Source: Amoebophrya sp. A120 (lineage: Eukaryota > Sar > Dinophyceae > Syndiniales > Amoebophryaceae). From it: a stretch of 64,000 nt of DNA. The stretch is from the NCBI GenBank assembly GCA_905178155.1, contig CAJINV010000004.1, forward strand, positions 5,124,619 to 5,188,618, in the 5' to 3' direction. Below the pieces are notes generated by a model, which worked only from the letters and a program-made list of their open reading frames with translations, had not been told where the DNA came from and made no database searches. This document shows, piece by piece, positions 54,453 through 64,000 of this stretch (within the stretch, counting starts at the first letter, position 1; each line of letters begins with the position of its first letter). The position numbers were made by a program, and so were the translations under genes.

Positions 54453-55013
54453 GTCGATTGGGTACCCAATCCACACCTTTATTGCCGTGTAAAGGTGTAA
54501 ATTGGGTACCCTGTCGTGGATGGGCGCATTGTATGCATTAAGAATTGAGCAGGGTGATGGTCATTCTATCTAGCTGCATACCTCTCCAAGAGAACCAGCC
54601 AGGTCCAGTTTGATTTGGACACTGCGGAGCACCTGGTTGGGCACGATGTGGAAGACGTAAAGAACAACATGGACCTTCGCGAGGAGACCCAACATCAAGA
54701 CCTGAACGTCGACAAAACTCCCACCCTTGCTGATGTTGAAAAAGAAAACATAAACAACGAAAATCAATACAACCTCGACGCGGTTTTGAGTCCGGCGACC
54801 TCCAGTCCGTTGCACGAGAAGTGGGGCTCAAGTTCCGAAGGATCGCCGGACGCAGTGCGCGCCGTGACTGCGACGGATGAAGACTACTTTCAGGCAGAGG
54901 GAGAAACAAGCGAAATTGGAAATGCAGATAGTCGTGCAGCTGGTACATCCACATCTTCAGGCGAGCCTGCACAGCAACGACCCAAAGATAGCGGTAATGT
55001 GGTCTCGGATGAG
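54453..55013. repeat. Right arm of the inverted duplication, ends at an N
   Basis: Reverse complement of 53892-54452. On the plus strand it re-encodes the first part of the neighbouring gene (from MDTAEHLVGHDVEDV) as an apparent ORF at 54615-55013. Identity stops exactly at the single ambiguous base at 55014, the only N in the window. That favours an assembly or foldback artefact, though a genuine palindromic duplication is possible. Not annotated as a separate gene. Confidence 0.85.
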
Positions 55014-55014
55014 N

Positions 55015-55160
55015 GGTGTAAATTGGCTACCCCGGGACTGGGTACCCAATCCACACCTTTCTTGCCGTGGAAAGGTGTAAATTGGGTACCCAGGGATTGG
55101 GTACCCAATCCACACTGGGTCCCAGTATGGATTGGGTACCCAGTGTAGATGGGACACTCT
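55015..55160. repeat. Clustered GGGTACCCAATCC inverted repeats
   Basis: Several copies of GGGTACCCAATCCACAC and its complement in alternating orientation (GGTGTAAATTGGGTACCC, GGATTGGGTACCCAGTG). The same words occur at the centre of the inverted duplication (54395-54515). They can form many alternative hairpins and would trouble assembly. Confidence 0.8.
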
Positions 55161-55276
55161 GGGTGCTTTTCAGTGCGGGCCGATTTTCCCGGGGGCCGAC
55201 GAACGGCAGTTGTGCATGCGGAAGCACGGCAACGCAGTTTGCTCCGGATCCCTTGGCGAACAAATGACAACACAAA

Positions 55277-55470
55277 CCCACGAAAGTTTAAAATTTTATT
55301 TTTATTCGTCTAGGACTTCTCGCATTTTTCTCTTGTGATGATGCCAGACGACGCGAATTTTCAAAATTTTATTTTTATTCACGTTCGGGGACCGCGAAAT
55401 TTCAAAATTTTATTTTTATTAACATTCGGAAACCACGAATTTTCAAAGTTTTATTTTTATTGTGCGCTGC
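55277..55470. repeat. Tandem repeat of about 55-70 bp, four copies
   Basis: Four units share ACGAAnTTTCAAAATTTTATTTTTATT followed by a GC-rich piece (CGTTCGGGGACC in two of them). Starts near 55277, 55352, 55397 and 55434. Function unknown; each unit has a TTTTATTTTTATT block. Confidence 0.8.
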
Positions 55471-55545
55471 CTCTGAGATGCAGATGAGGAACTGTTCCCA
55501 CATGAAATGCAAAATATGGCTTGCACTGATGTACGCATTTGCGCA

Positions 55546-58500
55546 TCACAGATTCCGGGTGAGAGTCAACATTTGATCTAGGGATAAGAACCGGGTCGAC
55601 TTGATTTCTGGCTTCACATTGTCCACCTCCTGCTCCAACGCATTCACCAACTCGGCGGCGTCACTTTGAAGAAGAACAACGTCGTTCTTTGTTTCATCAT
55701 CATCTCCTGTTGCAGATACAGCCTGTTCGCCTTTGTCTTCGTCTTGCTGCAGGTGGTCCAGCTTTGTTTCGTTCTCCCCGACCGCAATTCCACCACGAGA
55801 AGCTGCTGCTGCTGCTGGATCCTCACCCCCTTCTCCAACATTCGCAGTTCCGCGTGTCTTTCGCATCCTGTCCCGTTTCGCTGACAACCGCTCCCGCGGT
55901 GACGCCGAAGCGAGTCTTTGGTCCACGACGGATTTGAAATCTGGCTTCTTCAGCCTAGAAGTTCTTGTACCAGGCTTTTCAAATTTGAATTTCCGCCGGA
56001 CAATTTCCGCCCAGTTCTTACGTGCGTTCGGGTCGACGCCAACGACCTGTTCTGCTTGTGGCTCGACGGCTCCTGGTGGAGCAGCAGTTGATGTAGTCCC
56101 ATCGTTTTTTACGTCCGCTTGTAGTTCCGCAGTACTTTCATTTTTTGCGTCTGCCACAAAATCTGCTGTTGAATCATCCCCAGCTTCGCCAGCATCAGAG
56201 GTATAGATTTCCACATCCTGCGTCGCTTTGGAAAGTTCTGCTAGTGGGATGTTGCCGTCGTCGACGACTGCTGGCTGGTTTTGTTCTTCCTCGATGTTAT
56301 TTCGACCATTTTCACTCCATTCCATAGTCTCGGTTGTAGTGGGTGCAGCAGCTGTGTCTGCTCGTTCCGCATCTGGAGTGAATATTGGGTCCACTGCCCC
56401 CGCAAGCGTGGTCGACGACGACGTCGGGAGATTTTTATTACCCAATGATTCCCCGCCGCCCCTGTCTTCAAGGAAACTATCCTCTTCCGGGGAAACCAGC
56501 GGGGAGTCAGGCACTGGGACGGCCATCGCATCACTTTCCCCGGCGGCAAGTTCCGCAAGGCCGGCGGGTAAGAGAGACGGCTGGGTCGTTATGTCTTCGT
56601 CTTGTTGATCTTGAACTTGATCTGCATTTTCATTTTCTTGCGTACTATTGACATCGTATCTCTGGGCCGTGGCAGTTGTCTCCTGGTCTATCACGACCAT
56701 CGCGGCCTGCGGCTGCTCCCCATCTTCATCTGGTTCCTCGTCTAAATTCGACAACTCCAGGAGGGACAAATCGCCAGCTGCATCGGGCTCCGCGATGACC
56801 GGAGCTTCGGGCGCTACTCCCATCTCTTGTTGTATCGTTTCGCTCGTTTCGACTGCTCCTCCACCTCCAGCTGCTGTTGAGTTGAGCATGATGTTCTCTT
56901 CCTCCACTTCCCTGTCCGCTTGCAGCACCGCCTCGCGGATCGATGCGCGAACACTCTCAGCGACGTCTTTGCCTTGATCTAGTACCTGCTGGGGGTTCGG
57001 CGAGCCTGCATCCTCATTAGTTGCACGAATTATATCCGCGGTCGGAAGTTCTACACCAGCATTTATTTGACCTGTAGTTTCCGCTCTTCCGTCTCCTTCG
57101 TTTTCGGAGGCGCTCGGAGCGCCAAAATTTACCGACGCGGTGGCCCTCTGCGTCGTAGCCGTAGTGCTGTTGGCAGCTGCGACCTCAGATGATGTTGATC
57201 CGGCATTTGGTTGTTCTGCAACAGGCATTTTCACCGCATCACCCTCTTCAACGCTAGATGATACGTCAGCACCTGCTGTGGCCGTTGCGGGCGGCTCATG
57301 TTCATCTGGCTGATCTTCTCCTGCATCTTTTTCTAGTAGTACGGGTGCAATCCCAACTTCCTCCGCCTCCGAGTTGCTGCTCGGTGCGCCGAAGCTGACG
57401 GAAGCGTTCGCCCTTTGCGGAAAAACAATGGCTGCACCAGACTCCGCTACTTCTGCCCCGCCCCCGACAGGGGCGTCCTCTCGAGCCTCATCAAGATCCG
57501 ATGAGCTAGGGGCGCCGAAAGTGATGGACGCATTCTGTCTTGTTGCCGGAATTACTGGAGCAGCACTATCTACTGTGTTGGTGTTTTCCTCATCTTCACC
57601 ATCCGCATGATTCCGTTCTTGTCCATCGGCGTTCTTGGCCGCTTCAGACGCGCTGCTTTCCCCACCATCTCCGAACGCCACTGAGGTGTTCGGCCGTCTG
57701 AAAGACAGCTTTGCTAGGCTGATATTGCCGTCCCCCTCGTCGTCTTCGTCTACGATGTCTTTTGAAGATCCTGCAGCACCGTGCGTATTGTTGTTCACCA
57801 TTCCGTCAAGAACTTCAGGAGACACAGACGGTCCTTCACCAGATCCAGGGAGCTGTTGTTCTCCAAGTTCACCTTCTCGTCCTTCGTCAGGAGTACCTTG
57901 CGGACGCACCGGTTGTGAAGTCACTTTTGTTTTCTCCTCCGCTATGACATCACCGGCGGCCAGATTATTGTCCTCTTCGTCGTTGTTCTGCGCGTCGTCC
58001 CCTAGTTGCGCTTGCGCCGGCACTGCCTGTGCCTCTACCAGTCCACCAACTACAACATCTTCTTGCGGGGGCATATTGATTTCAATCGCCGGCGGTTCGG
58101 TCAACGGGGGCGACCGCGACTTGCCGCGAAAGTAGTCGTCCACAATGGTTTCCTTCGACAACCCGTCGCTTTCCGAGACCACAACCAGCGGTAATGGGCT
58201 ACTGGCAGCGATGGTCGTGCTCGTGGTCGGCGGTTGTTCTTGCTGCGATAGTTCTGGGTCGTCTGCGGAGGACAACTTTGGCTGCAGCAATGGAGGTAGT
58301 GCAGCACTACTCGGCGGCGGCTTGTTTTCACCTTCGGGTCCTCGTGCAGGCATTCTCTTTAGTTTCGACGTCCCTGGAGGTGTAACCGAACAAACTCCAG
58401 GCGTAGTAGAAGTTGCGGCGAGAACAGAGAGCTTGTTCTCATCCTCCACAGATGAAGAGACCACATGTGCGGCGGAGGCTGAAATGACCGCATCTTGTTC

Positions 58501-61263
58501 TAGGGCTCCTGCAGCTGCAGAAAGATGAACCATCGGAGTCGAGGACTCAACTCTCTTCTTTACCGCCTCCGCCTCCTCAACACCACCCGCCAACATCCCA
58601 GCCATCGGCGAAGGCGCAGGATCTTCGTGCTCGGTCGTCTCCTGGTCTTGTGCCTGAAAAGATCCATCTGCTCCGCTGTCCATTTCAGGGAAGAACTCCG
58701 GTTCCTCCGGACCGAGAAGGGGCGAATCCGACATTTCTTCTAGTAGCGGCGGCCGATCGGGACTCGATTCAACTGGGTTGTTCGCGGGGGTCAGGTCCAA
58801 CGGAGACATGGTTCCAGCGTTTATGTCTTGCGAGAAAACCGGGAGAGTGGAAGGGAAGACAAAAGACGTCGGCTGGGCGCCACCTGTAGGTGTTGTGCAG
58901 TAATGCTATACTATTCCTATTCTGGATGTTCTACCTTGCCAGCTCAAACGATGAAACTGGGAGGTATCCATATCTAACAAAGCAGATCCATGCAGATGAT
59001 GGTCATGTCGGCTGCAAAAACTGCAGACATGTATTTACTTAGTACCTCTCGAATCCAAGGCAAGCTGCGGCCCCATGAAGTGCGGCGCTCTAGCGAACGC
59101 TGGTGAGGAGTTGGGACTGTTACTTCTGCTACGTGAAGATGATGAGGTAGGACCAACTACTGCAGTTGAAATCTTTGCTGCGCCCTGAAGAGATGAACCA
59201 AACTGTTTCGCCGATAGCGGCGCTTGTTTGCTAGGTGAAGACTTCTCGGGCGACGACTTTTCGGGTGAGGATTCCCACTGTTCCGGCAGGGGGATGTCCT
59301 CAAGAATCGGGCTGTTGGAGAGCAGCGGAACAGCGTTATTTGTTCCAGGAAAATCTTTCTCTTCCAGACGAGGATTTGTTGAAGCAAGACCTTGCTTTCC
59401 TTGTTCGTGGTCCTGTAGTTCTTCGTGCTCGTCGGATACCGAGTGCAAGACTTCTACATCTACTATCCCGTCATCGTCGTGCTCGTGGTCCTTGTTCTTA
59501 CCTTGTTCTCCGCGCGCTGCGTTCGCGAGCACTTGGTACGCAGCGTCTGCGTCCGGATTTCTACTAACCGCATCGTGTCGTGTCTCCTCAACGTCGAACA
59601 CATGATGGTCTTGATCTCCCGAATTAGTGGTTTTCTTGCTCTGCACCGGCAGGCCGCTGACCGTCGTGCGCAACTCCGCGTCCTCCACAGTGGTTTTCAC
59701 CACCTCTTCCCACGTGGCATCCGAGAAGAACTCCGTGCCGCTCGCACCCGTGGAGTTGCTCTTCGACTGGATTGGGTCTTTCCGACTGTTCTTGCTGTTC
59801 GTAGCGATATCCGCGAGATGGTCGTCAAAGTCCAGGTCATCAGAGTCGTCCTCAGAGGGAACTTGGGACAAAACCGTTTCGTCTGACCCCACGTCCTCCG
59901 TTACGAAGGGGTACAGTTGATCTTGATCCTGACCACCTCCTAGTACAGCTCTACTGTGAAGATTCCTATTGCCATTTATGTTTTTTGCGGTAGTACCAGC
60001 ACGAGCCTCCTCTTCGTCTTCAGGCGGCAAAAGCTCGTCGATTACGCTCGTGAGACCCAAGACCACCCCACTGACGGTCTGCTTCACGGTGGACCGCACG
60101 TTTTCAGATGTTAAGGAAGCGACGATGGCTTCGGCGGTGGATGAAGGTTGTTTCTCTGCTTCTACAACTCCGGTTGTTGTTCCTGCTCTTGATCGACTAG
60201 CTGACGAGGCGGCAGGGGTGCCGCCGTTCTCCTCGGCAGTTTGCGATTGGGGTGGAGATCTGTTGTTGGTCCCGCCCATCATGATGCCGCCAGAGGCGGT
60301 CCTGGCGTTGCTGCTAGAAGTGCCGGTGTTCTGCGCATCGTTGAAGCGCAGATTCTCCACTAGGTCATCCATTTGAAACACGGACGTGACCATGTCGACA
60401 ACGTCGTGGACCTCGTATGGCGTTCTCAAATGTTACATTCTCGACTGTTACAGGAATTTGTAATGCAAGAATAGCACAGGTGAGAGGGAGAACCCTGCGC
60501 GTCTTGCATTACAGATTTGGTTCGGATTCTAGGGCTATTTAGCGCGTCGAGAATTCGTCATGCGAAGTAGTTTGATCGTCTGGGAGCTCATGGTCGTTTT
60601 GCATGACAAATCATGTAACAGCTGAGAATGTCACGTTTGAGAACGCCATACCTCGTCTACCAAGGTGCGGGTGCTGCTCCGCATGGCGTCGTGCACCGGT
60701 CGCCGAAGAACGTCCTCCGACTCATCGATTTCCGACGTGTCCGAGTCGTGCACTCGGTCTCTATGCCGTTCACTTTCATGTTGTTCCTGCTGTATCTCAT
60801 GCTCAGCATGTTGTTCTGCCTCTGCCTCTGCCTTCGGACCTCGAGTTCTTGCATGATCATCCGCGTACTTTTGCTCACCCTCCGCCTCGATATGATCATT
60901 ATGCCCCCGCTTATAGATTTCTTCTTCTTCCATCCTCCCTCCTCTTCTGTCCACAGCCCGCTGTCGCAACTCTTCGATTTCGGCCTTCGCTGCGGAGGCG
61001 TTGATGTGTTGGTCAGCTGTAATCTCGTTATGTTTCTTGTTGACAACCACATCTGTAGTTCCTTGTTGATGCGGAGGTGCAGCAGCATCGTCTCCAGCTT
61101 GTTCGCCCTCGTGATTGGGTTCGGAAAAATTCACGTCCTGGTTGGCTGCAGCGTAAAAGTTTTCGTGTTCTTCGCTGTTATCCACGCTAACCGTAGAAGC
61201 TCCGGCGCTTGCAGCTGTCCCAGGATCTTCGGCAACAGTGCCGCCGGCCTCCTCGACGGACAT
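55546..61263 (-). CDS. 1752-aa acidic low-complexity protein with FGAPSS repeats
   Basis: Three exons (61263-60651, 60415-59046, 58826-55546) with one introner and one GT-AG intron (GTACTAAGTAAAT..pyrimidine-rich TTTTCTCGCAAG, 58827-59045) give 5259 nt in frame. The ATG at 61263 (MSVEEAGGTV) is the first real start. N-terminus: Glu/His/Arg-rich helix (AEIEELRQRAVDRRGGRMEE). Middle: HDVVDMVTSVFQMDDLVENL, VRSTVKQTVSGVVLGLTSVI, many acidic and Ser clusters, tandem SSPEK. From about residue 1040 to 1235, four spaced copies of a motif like R-x-N-A-S-V-x-F-G-A-P-S-S-x-x-x-E. C-terminus: basic KNWAEIVRRKFKFEKPGTRT, then helical VNALEQEVDNVKPEIKS. Overall strongly acidic and probably disordered. Family not recognised. 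The stop at 55546 lies in CGGAATCTGTGATGCGCAAATG, a sequence like introner interior, so the real 3' end may lie beyond. Confidence 0.75.
60416..60650. mobile_element. Introner, family A
   Basis: Ends TATGGCGTTCTCAAATGTTAC and GTCACGTTTGAGAACGCCATA: the cleanest terminal inverted repeat in the window. TSD CCTCG on both sides (ACCTCGT if the shared bases are counted). Removal joins TLVDE to VHDVVDM. Confidence 0.95.
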
Positions 61264-62299
61264 TGATGTTGCACAAAATTTCAACAGCGGTATGTCAGAA
61301 GTTGCGACCCATTTTTACCCGTTTCATAAAGAAGCGCCAACGTTGGGATCGAGACACGAAAAGCACCAAAGAACAGAGACGGTTTTATGTTCAGCTAAGA
61401 TCCTCTACTCTCCTAGGACAACTTCTAACACGATCATACTGTGCTGTGGTCAACAAGAAAAACAAGTTGGTGCCAGAAGAAGGACCAGAGGCAGAGAGTG
61501 ACAGTGTTTCTCGAGTTGGAACATAAATCGAAAAACGAAGGTCGTGATAAAGCAGATCGAGAAAAAAACTCGTGGGAGCGAGGAGCCATGATGCTGGCAA
61601 CGATGTTGGTGTACAACGTCCTCGCCTGTTCACAAGTTGTTGTCTTCGAAAACCACGCTTGGGATAAAAATGCCTCGTCCACTTGAATACGGCTACTAAC
61701 TTCCTCCTTCCCGAGGCCGACACGAGTCGATCTACTTCTGTGCGAACATCGATCGATCGATAACCATCAAGGCTGAGGACTCAAGAAACACCAAACATGC
61801 TGCTACGTGCAGAGGCCACGTACACTTATCTTGCTCAAAATGTGGTACGGAGGTCTGGCTTGATACCAGAGTCATGAATGAGTTTTTCGGTTTCTCAATT
61901 CCAATTGGCCATTTCCTTGCCAGTACATAATGTCGAAGATGTCGTGGGCCCAAACAAGGAGCCGGAATTTGTTTTTTGCAACCCTTGTTGCTGCACAACA
62001 CTATTTTACACATGCACAACATCACAAGACTTCGGAGTCTATGATCGGTATCGAAAACATCTATCATTGAACCTCGCCCACGCTGTGACGTAGTAACCAC
62101 ACAGTGGTCGTCCTCCAAAACTCAAAGCAAAAACCTATTCCTATGCGAAGGAATGCAGAAGTCTAATTCTTTCTTGTCCGAATCATGTTCCGCGGAAGTT
62201 GCACAACAAGCACCCTTTTTGGCTCGTCCTCACCCCCGCAGCCACGGCGACTAAGCAGAGCTAGTACTTGTACTTCTTCACAGCGATTTTTACTTATCC
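61264..62299. other. Intergenic spacer
   Basis: About 1.04 kb. A 128-codon minus ORF (61732-62118) has no recognisable feature and is treated as chance. No repeats or introner cores seen. Confidence 0.5.
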
Positions 62300-63190
62300 C
62301 TACAGTTCCGACCCCTCGCCACCGTCGAAACCAGTGTACAAAAAGTCCTCCTTGGTGACCTTCGTTTCCTTGCCGCCCTTGTTGACTCTATCGACATTGC
62401 AAATACGTCTGGGTCTGGTGGAATTTGTGTTGCGAGAGTTGAAGAAGTAGTACAGCACGATATGTAGAAGTGCAAGGACAGCAGTGGGAAGTTTTTTTGT
62501 CGTGCTGGAAGGCAACTTGTCGTGCTTGTTCACGAATGAATTCGCAATAAGGCGCGGAGATCTTCTCATGGTGTCTTTAATATGCCGTCCTATAAGCGGC
62601 CAGTGCCAGTCTGCAATGCTGCATGTACTATCAGCAACACAACTTTCCAGAGGACCCAGACATGTCATTTACATTTGATAGACCCCATCGATGAGCATTT
62701 GCACCCGCTGCTCCGCCTTTTCCTTCGTGGTCGGGTTCTCCGCGCGCTCCAGCACCCAGGCAAATTCCTTGAAGGTAATCCCGAGGAAGGAAACGCGGGA
62801 ATAAATCAATGCGTAGTTTTCGTAGTCCGTGTCAATCACCTGGTAGTCGCCCCAGAACGGCGCGTTGCCGATCTTCACCTGCAGCACCCCCTCGGTCGAG
62901 TCTTTCGGCTTCCGCGCCTTCCCCTCCAGCGTGACCCGGTGCAGCTTGGACGCCGGGTCCGTCTTGTCCACCGGCTGGAGGTCGCTGTTTTCCACTTTCA
63001 GAAACTCGTACGCGCTGTTTTCTTCTTCTACTTGTGGTCCACCTTCTTCCATTTTCGAGTAAATTGCCTTCGCTTTCTTGCCGTCTTGAAACGGGTTGGG
63101 CAGACGGGCGCGCTCCCACCAAACCCCGAGGTACCGAGTCGTGTCGAAGTTCTGCACGACAACCACGGAACGACTCGCGGACCCGCCCAT
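62300..63190 (-). CDS. Lipocalin-like protein
   Basis: Two exons (63190-62681, 62388-62300) around one introner give 594 nt, 197 aa. The fold signature is DTTRYLGVWWERARLPNPF (the lipocalin GxW-type N-terminal motif), then APFWGDYQVIDTDYENYALI (second conserved strand pair) and a C-terminal helix ENPTTKEKAEQRVQMLIDGV. This matches the Blc/ApoD-like lipocalins that bind small hydrophobic ligands. There is no signal peptide; the start MGGSAS fits an N-myristoylation site (Gly2, Ser6), so attachment to a cytosolic membrane face is possible (inference). The short second exon adds a Lys/Gly-rich tail (GVNKGGKETKVTKEDFLYTG). The size is typical of the family. Confidence 0.85.
62389..62680. mobile_element. 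Introner, family F
   Basis: Ends TATCGACATTGCAAATACGTCTG and CAGACATGTCATTTACATTTGATA. TSD GACTC / GACCC. Diverged body with TTTGTGTTGC. Removal joins MLIDGV to NKGGKETK. Confidence 0.88.
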
Positions 63191-64000
63191 TTTTTTTTTA
63201 ATATTTGACAGAAAATTTTTTAATCCGTATGATCCGTTGCAGCTTCACCGATATAATTTTACTACGACTTTATTTTAACCGCTCCTGGTGCGTTGTGTCG
63301 TGGTTCTTTGGTTGATGTTGAATGATGGATCTCCTGCTAATGTCGAATGATGGATCTCCTACTTCGTCCTGATGTGTAGGTAGTACAACAAACTTGTATG
63401 ATATTATGCTCTCTACTCTTTGTCTTTCAACACCGTGCTGTGTTCGTCCGCTCTCCTCTCTTTAACTTTATTCGGTTTCGGATCTTGTTGGTCGTGGTAC
63501 AACTCTAATATAATTTCTTCTTAACCAACTATATTCATGATTCGGATTTGCTGGATCTTCGTTCGCAGTGCTAGAAAATTAGGACGGCATATATTCGAAC
63601 CAGGAGTACGTTTTCCTATGACCGCAAAACTTTCTGCAAGTGGAAACCCTACGCCCGGTTGGTTTTACGGGATCCCGCCCAGGATGAACAACCGGGTGGT
63701 TCTGCTTTCCCACACCAGCAAAAGAAGTTGCCGATGCCGACAACTATCCAAAGCAAATCCAAATCAGTTTACTCGCGAGTCGCTTTCATCTTCATCTGTG
63801 TATCATCTGTATCTGTTTCGGCATCGGTCTCTAAGATGAAACAAAACTAAATATACTAGACTACTGCGCCGGCGTCCAGGACGCCGGCGATAGGTCGTCC
63901 AGTAAATCTAAAATCAAAAAACTATCGCGAAACGCTAGCGGAACAAATTGACTCGGCGACCGAGTCGCCCGATTGTGAATCTTATCTGCTCGCGGAGACG
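63191..64000. other. Upstream spacer with small repeats
   Basis: About 800 bp upstream of the lipocalin-like gene. A 23-bp unit, TGTTGAATGATGGATCTCCTgCT-like, occurs twice in tandem at about 63315-63362. Two short hairpins lie near the right edge (GCCGGCGTCC/GGACGCCGGC at about 63871-63891; ACTCGGCGACCGAGT at about 63951-63965). No supported gene. Confidence 0.45.

Noticed and set aside
54615-55148. Plus-strand ORF beginning MDTAEHLVGHDVEDV as a separate gene
   Set aside because: It is the mirror image of the start of the minus-strand gene and runs into the N, so it is part of the inverted duplication.
61732-62118. Minus-strand 128-codon ORF
   Set aside because: No recognisable motif and no intron or neighbour support; probably chance.
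1-64000. tRNA, rRNA, snRNA or spliced-leader genes
   Set aside because: I looked for cloverleaf-like and known core sequences and saw none I could support; a covariance-model search was not possible here.

Overview
This window is nuclear DNA of a eukaryote, most likely an alveolate of the dinoflagellate lineage. A compact syndinian parasite such as Amoebophrya fits best. This assignment is inferred from gene content and architecture, with no database search. The evidence is: (i) all 14 genes I can assemble lie on the minus strand, a unidirectional arrangement typical of dinoflagellates; (ii) genes are dense, about one per 4.6 kb, with AT-rich spacers; (iii) coding regions are interrupted again and again by short, related DNA inserts with terminal inverted repeats and 5-bp target-site duplications (TSDs), which are introners; (iv) there are PAN/Apple-type Cys-rich membrane proteins and many low-complexity proteins.

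Layout from the right (upstream) end to the left, all minus strand: lipocalin-like protein (63190-62300); 1752-aa acidic low-complexity protein with FGAPSS repeats (61263-55546); a repeat-rich zone with an inverted duplication ending at a single N (53892-55013) that copies the 5' part of the next gene; Ser/Glu-rich protein (about 54322-52368); Gln-rich 753-aa protein (51813-49371); metal-transport-like membrane protein with an HMA domain (48275-46204); a 209-bp palindrome; glutaminyl-tRNA synthetase with a CysRS-like tail and a 1.9-kb intron holding a GC-rich insert (45196-40469); multipass membrane protein (39513-38249); DDX49/Dbp8-type DEAD-box helicase (37189-34651); Pro/Ser-rich 1033-aa protein (33726-30625); PAN membrane protein (29070-26848); 2586-aa membrane protein with Cys-rich, degenerate lipase and PAN modules (25868-16736); DPY30-motif protein (15860-12985); 2114-aa coiled-coil protein (11796-3615); small Cys-rich type I membrane protein (1827-236).

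The central observation is the introner system. I count 24 elements of about 145-335 bp, in at least seven sequence families. Each starts TAT(G/C) and ends (G/C)ATA, and most are flanked by a 5-bp direct repeat. Removing one element plus one TSD copy restores the reading frame everywhere. Summed exon lengths are exact multiples of three in every gene reconstructed, including genes with six or seven insertions. All families share an internal core, TTTGTnATGC and its reverse complement GCATnACAAA. Three families have copies in both orientations, so splicing does not depend on element polarity. All 24 lie in coding sequence and none in the roughly 15 kb of spacers. Ordinary GT-AG introns coexist with them in several genes.

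Three neighbouring genes (236-1827, 16736-25868, 26848-29070) encode Cys-rich, single-pass C-terminally anchored proteins with Gly/Tyr/Lys-rich tails. They look like a surface-protein cluster.
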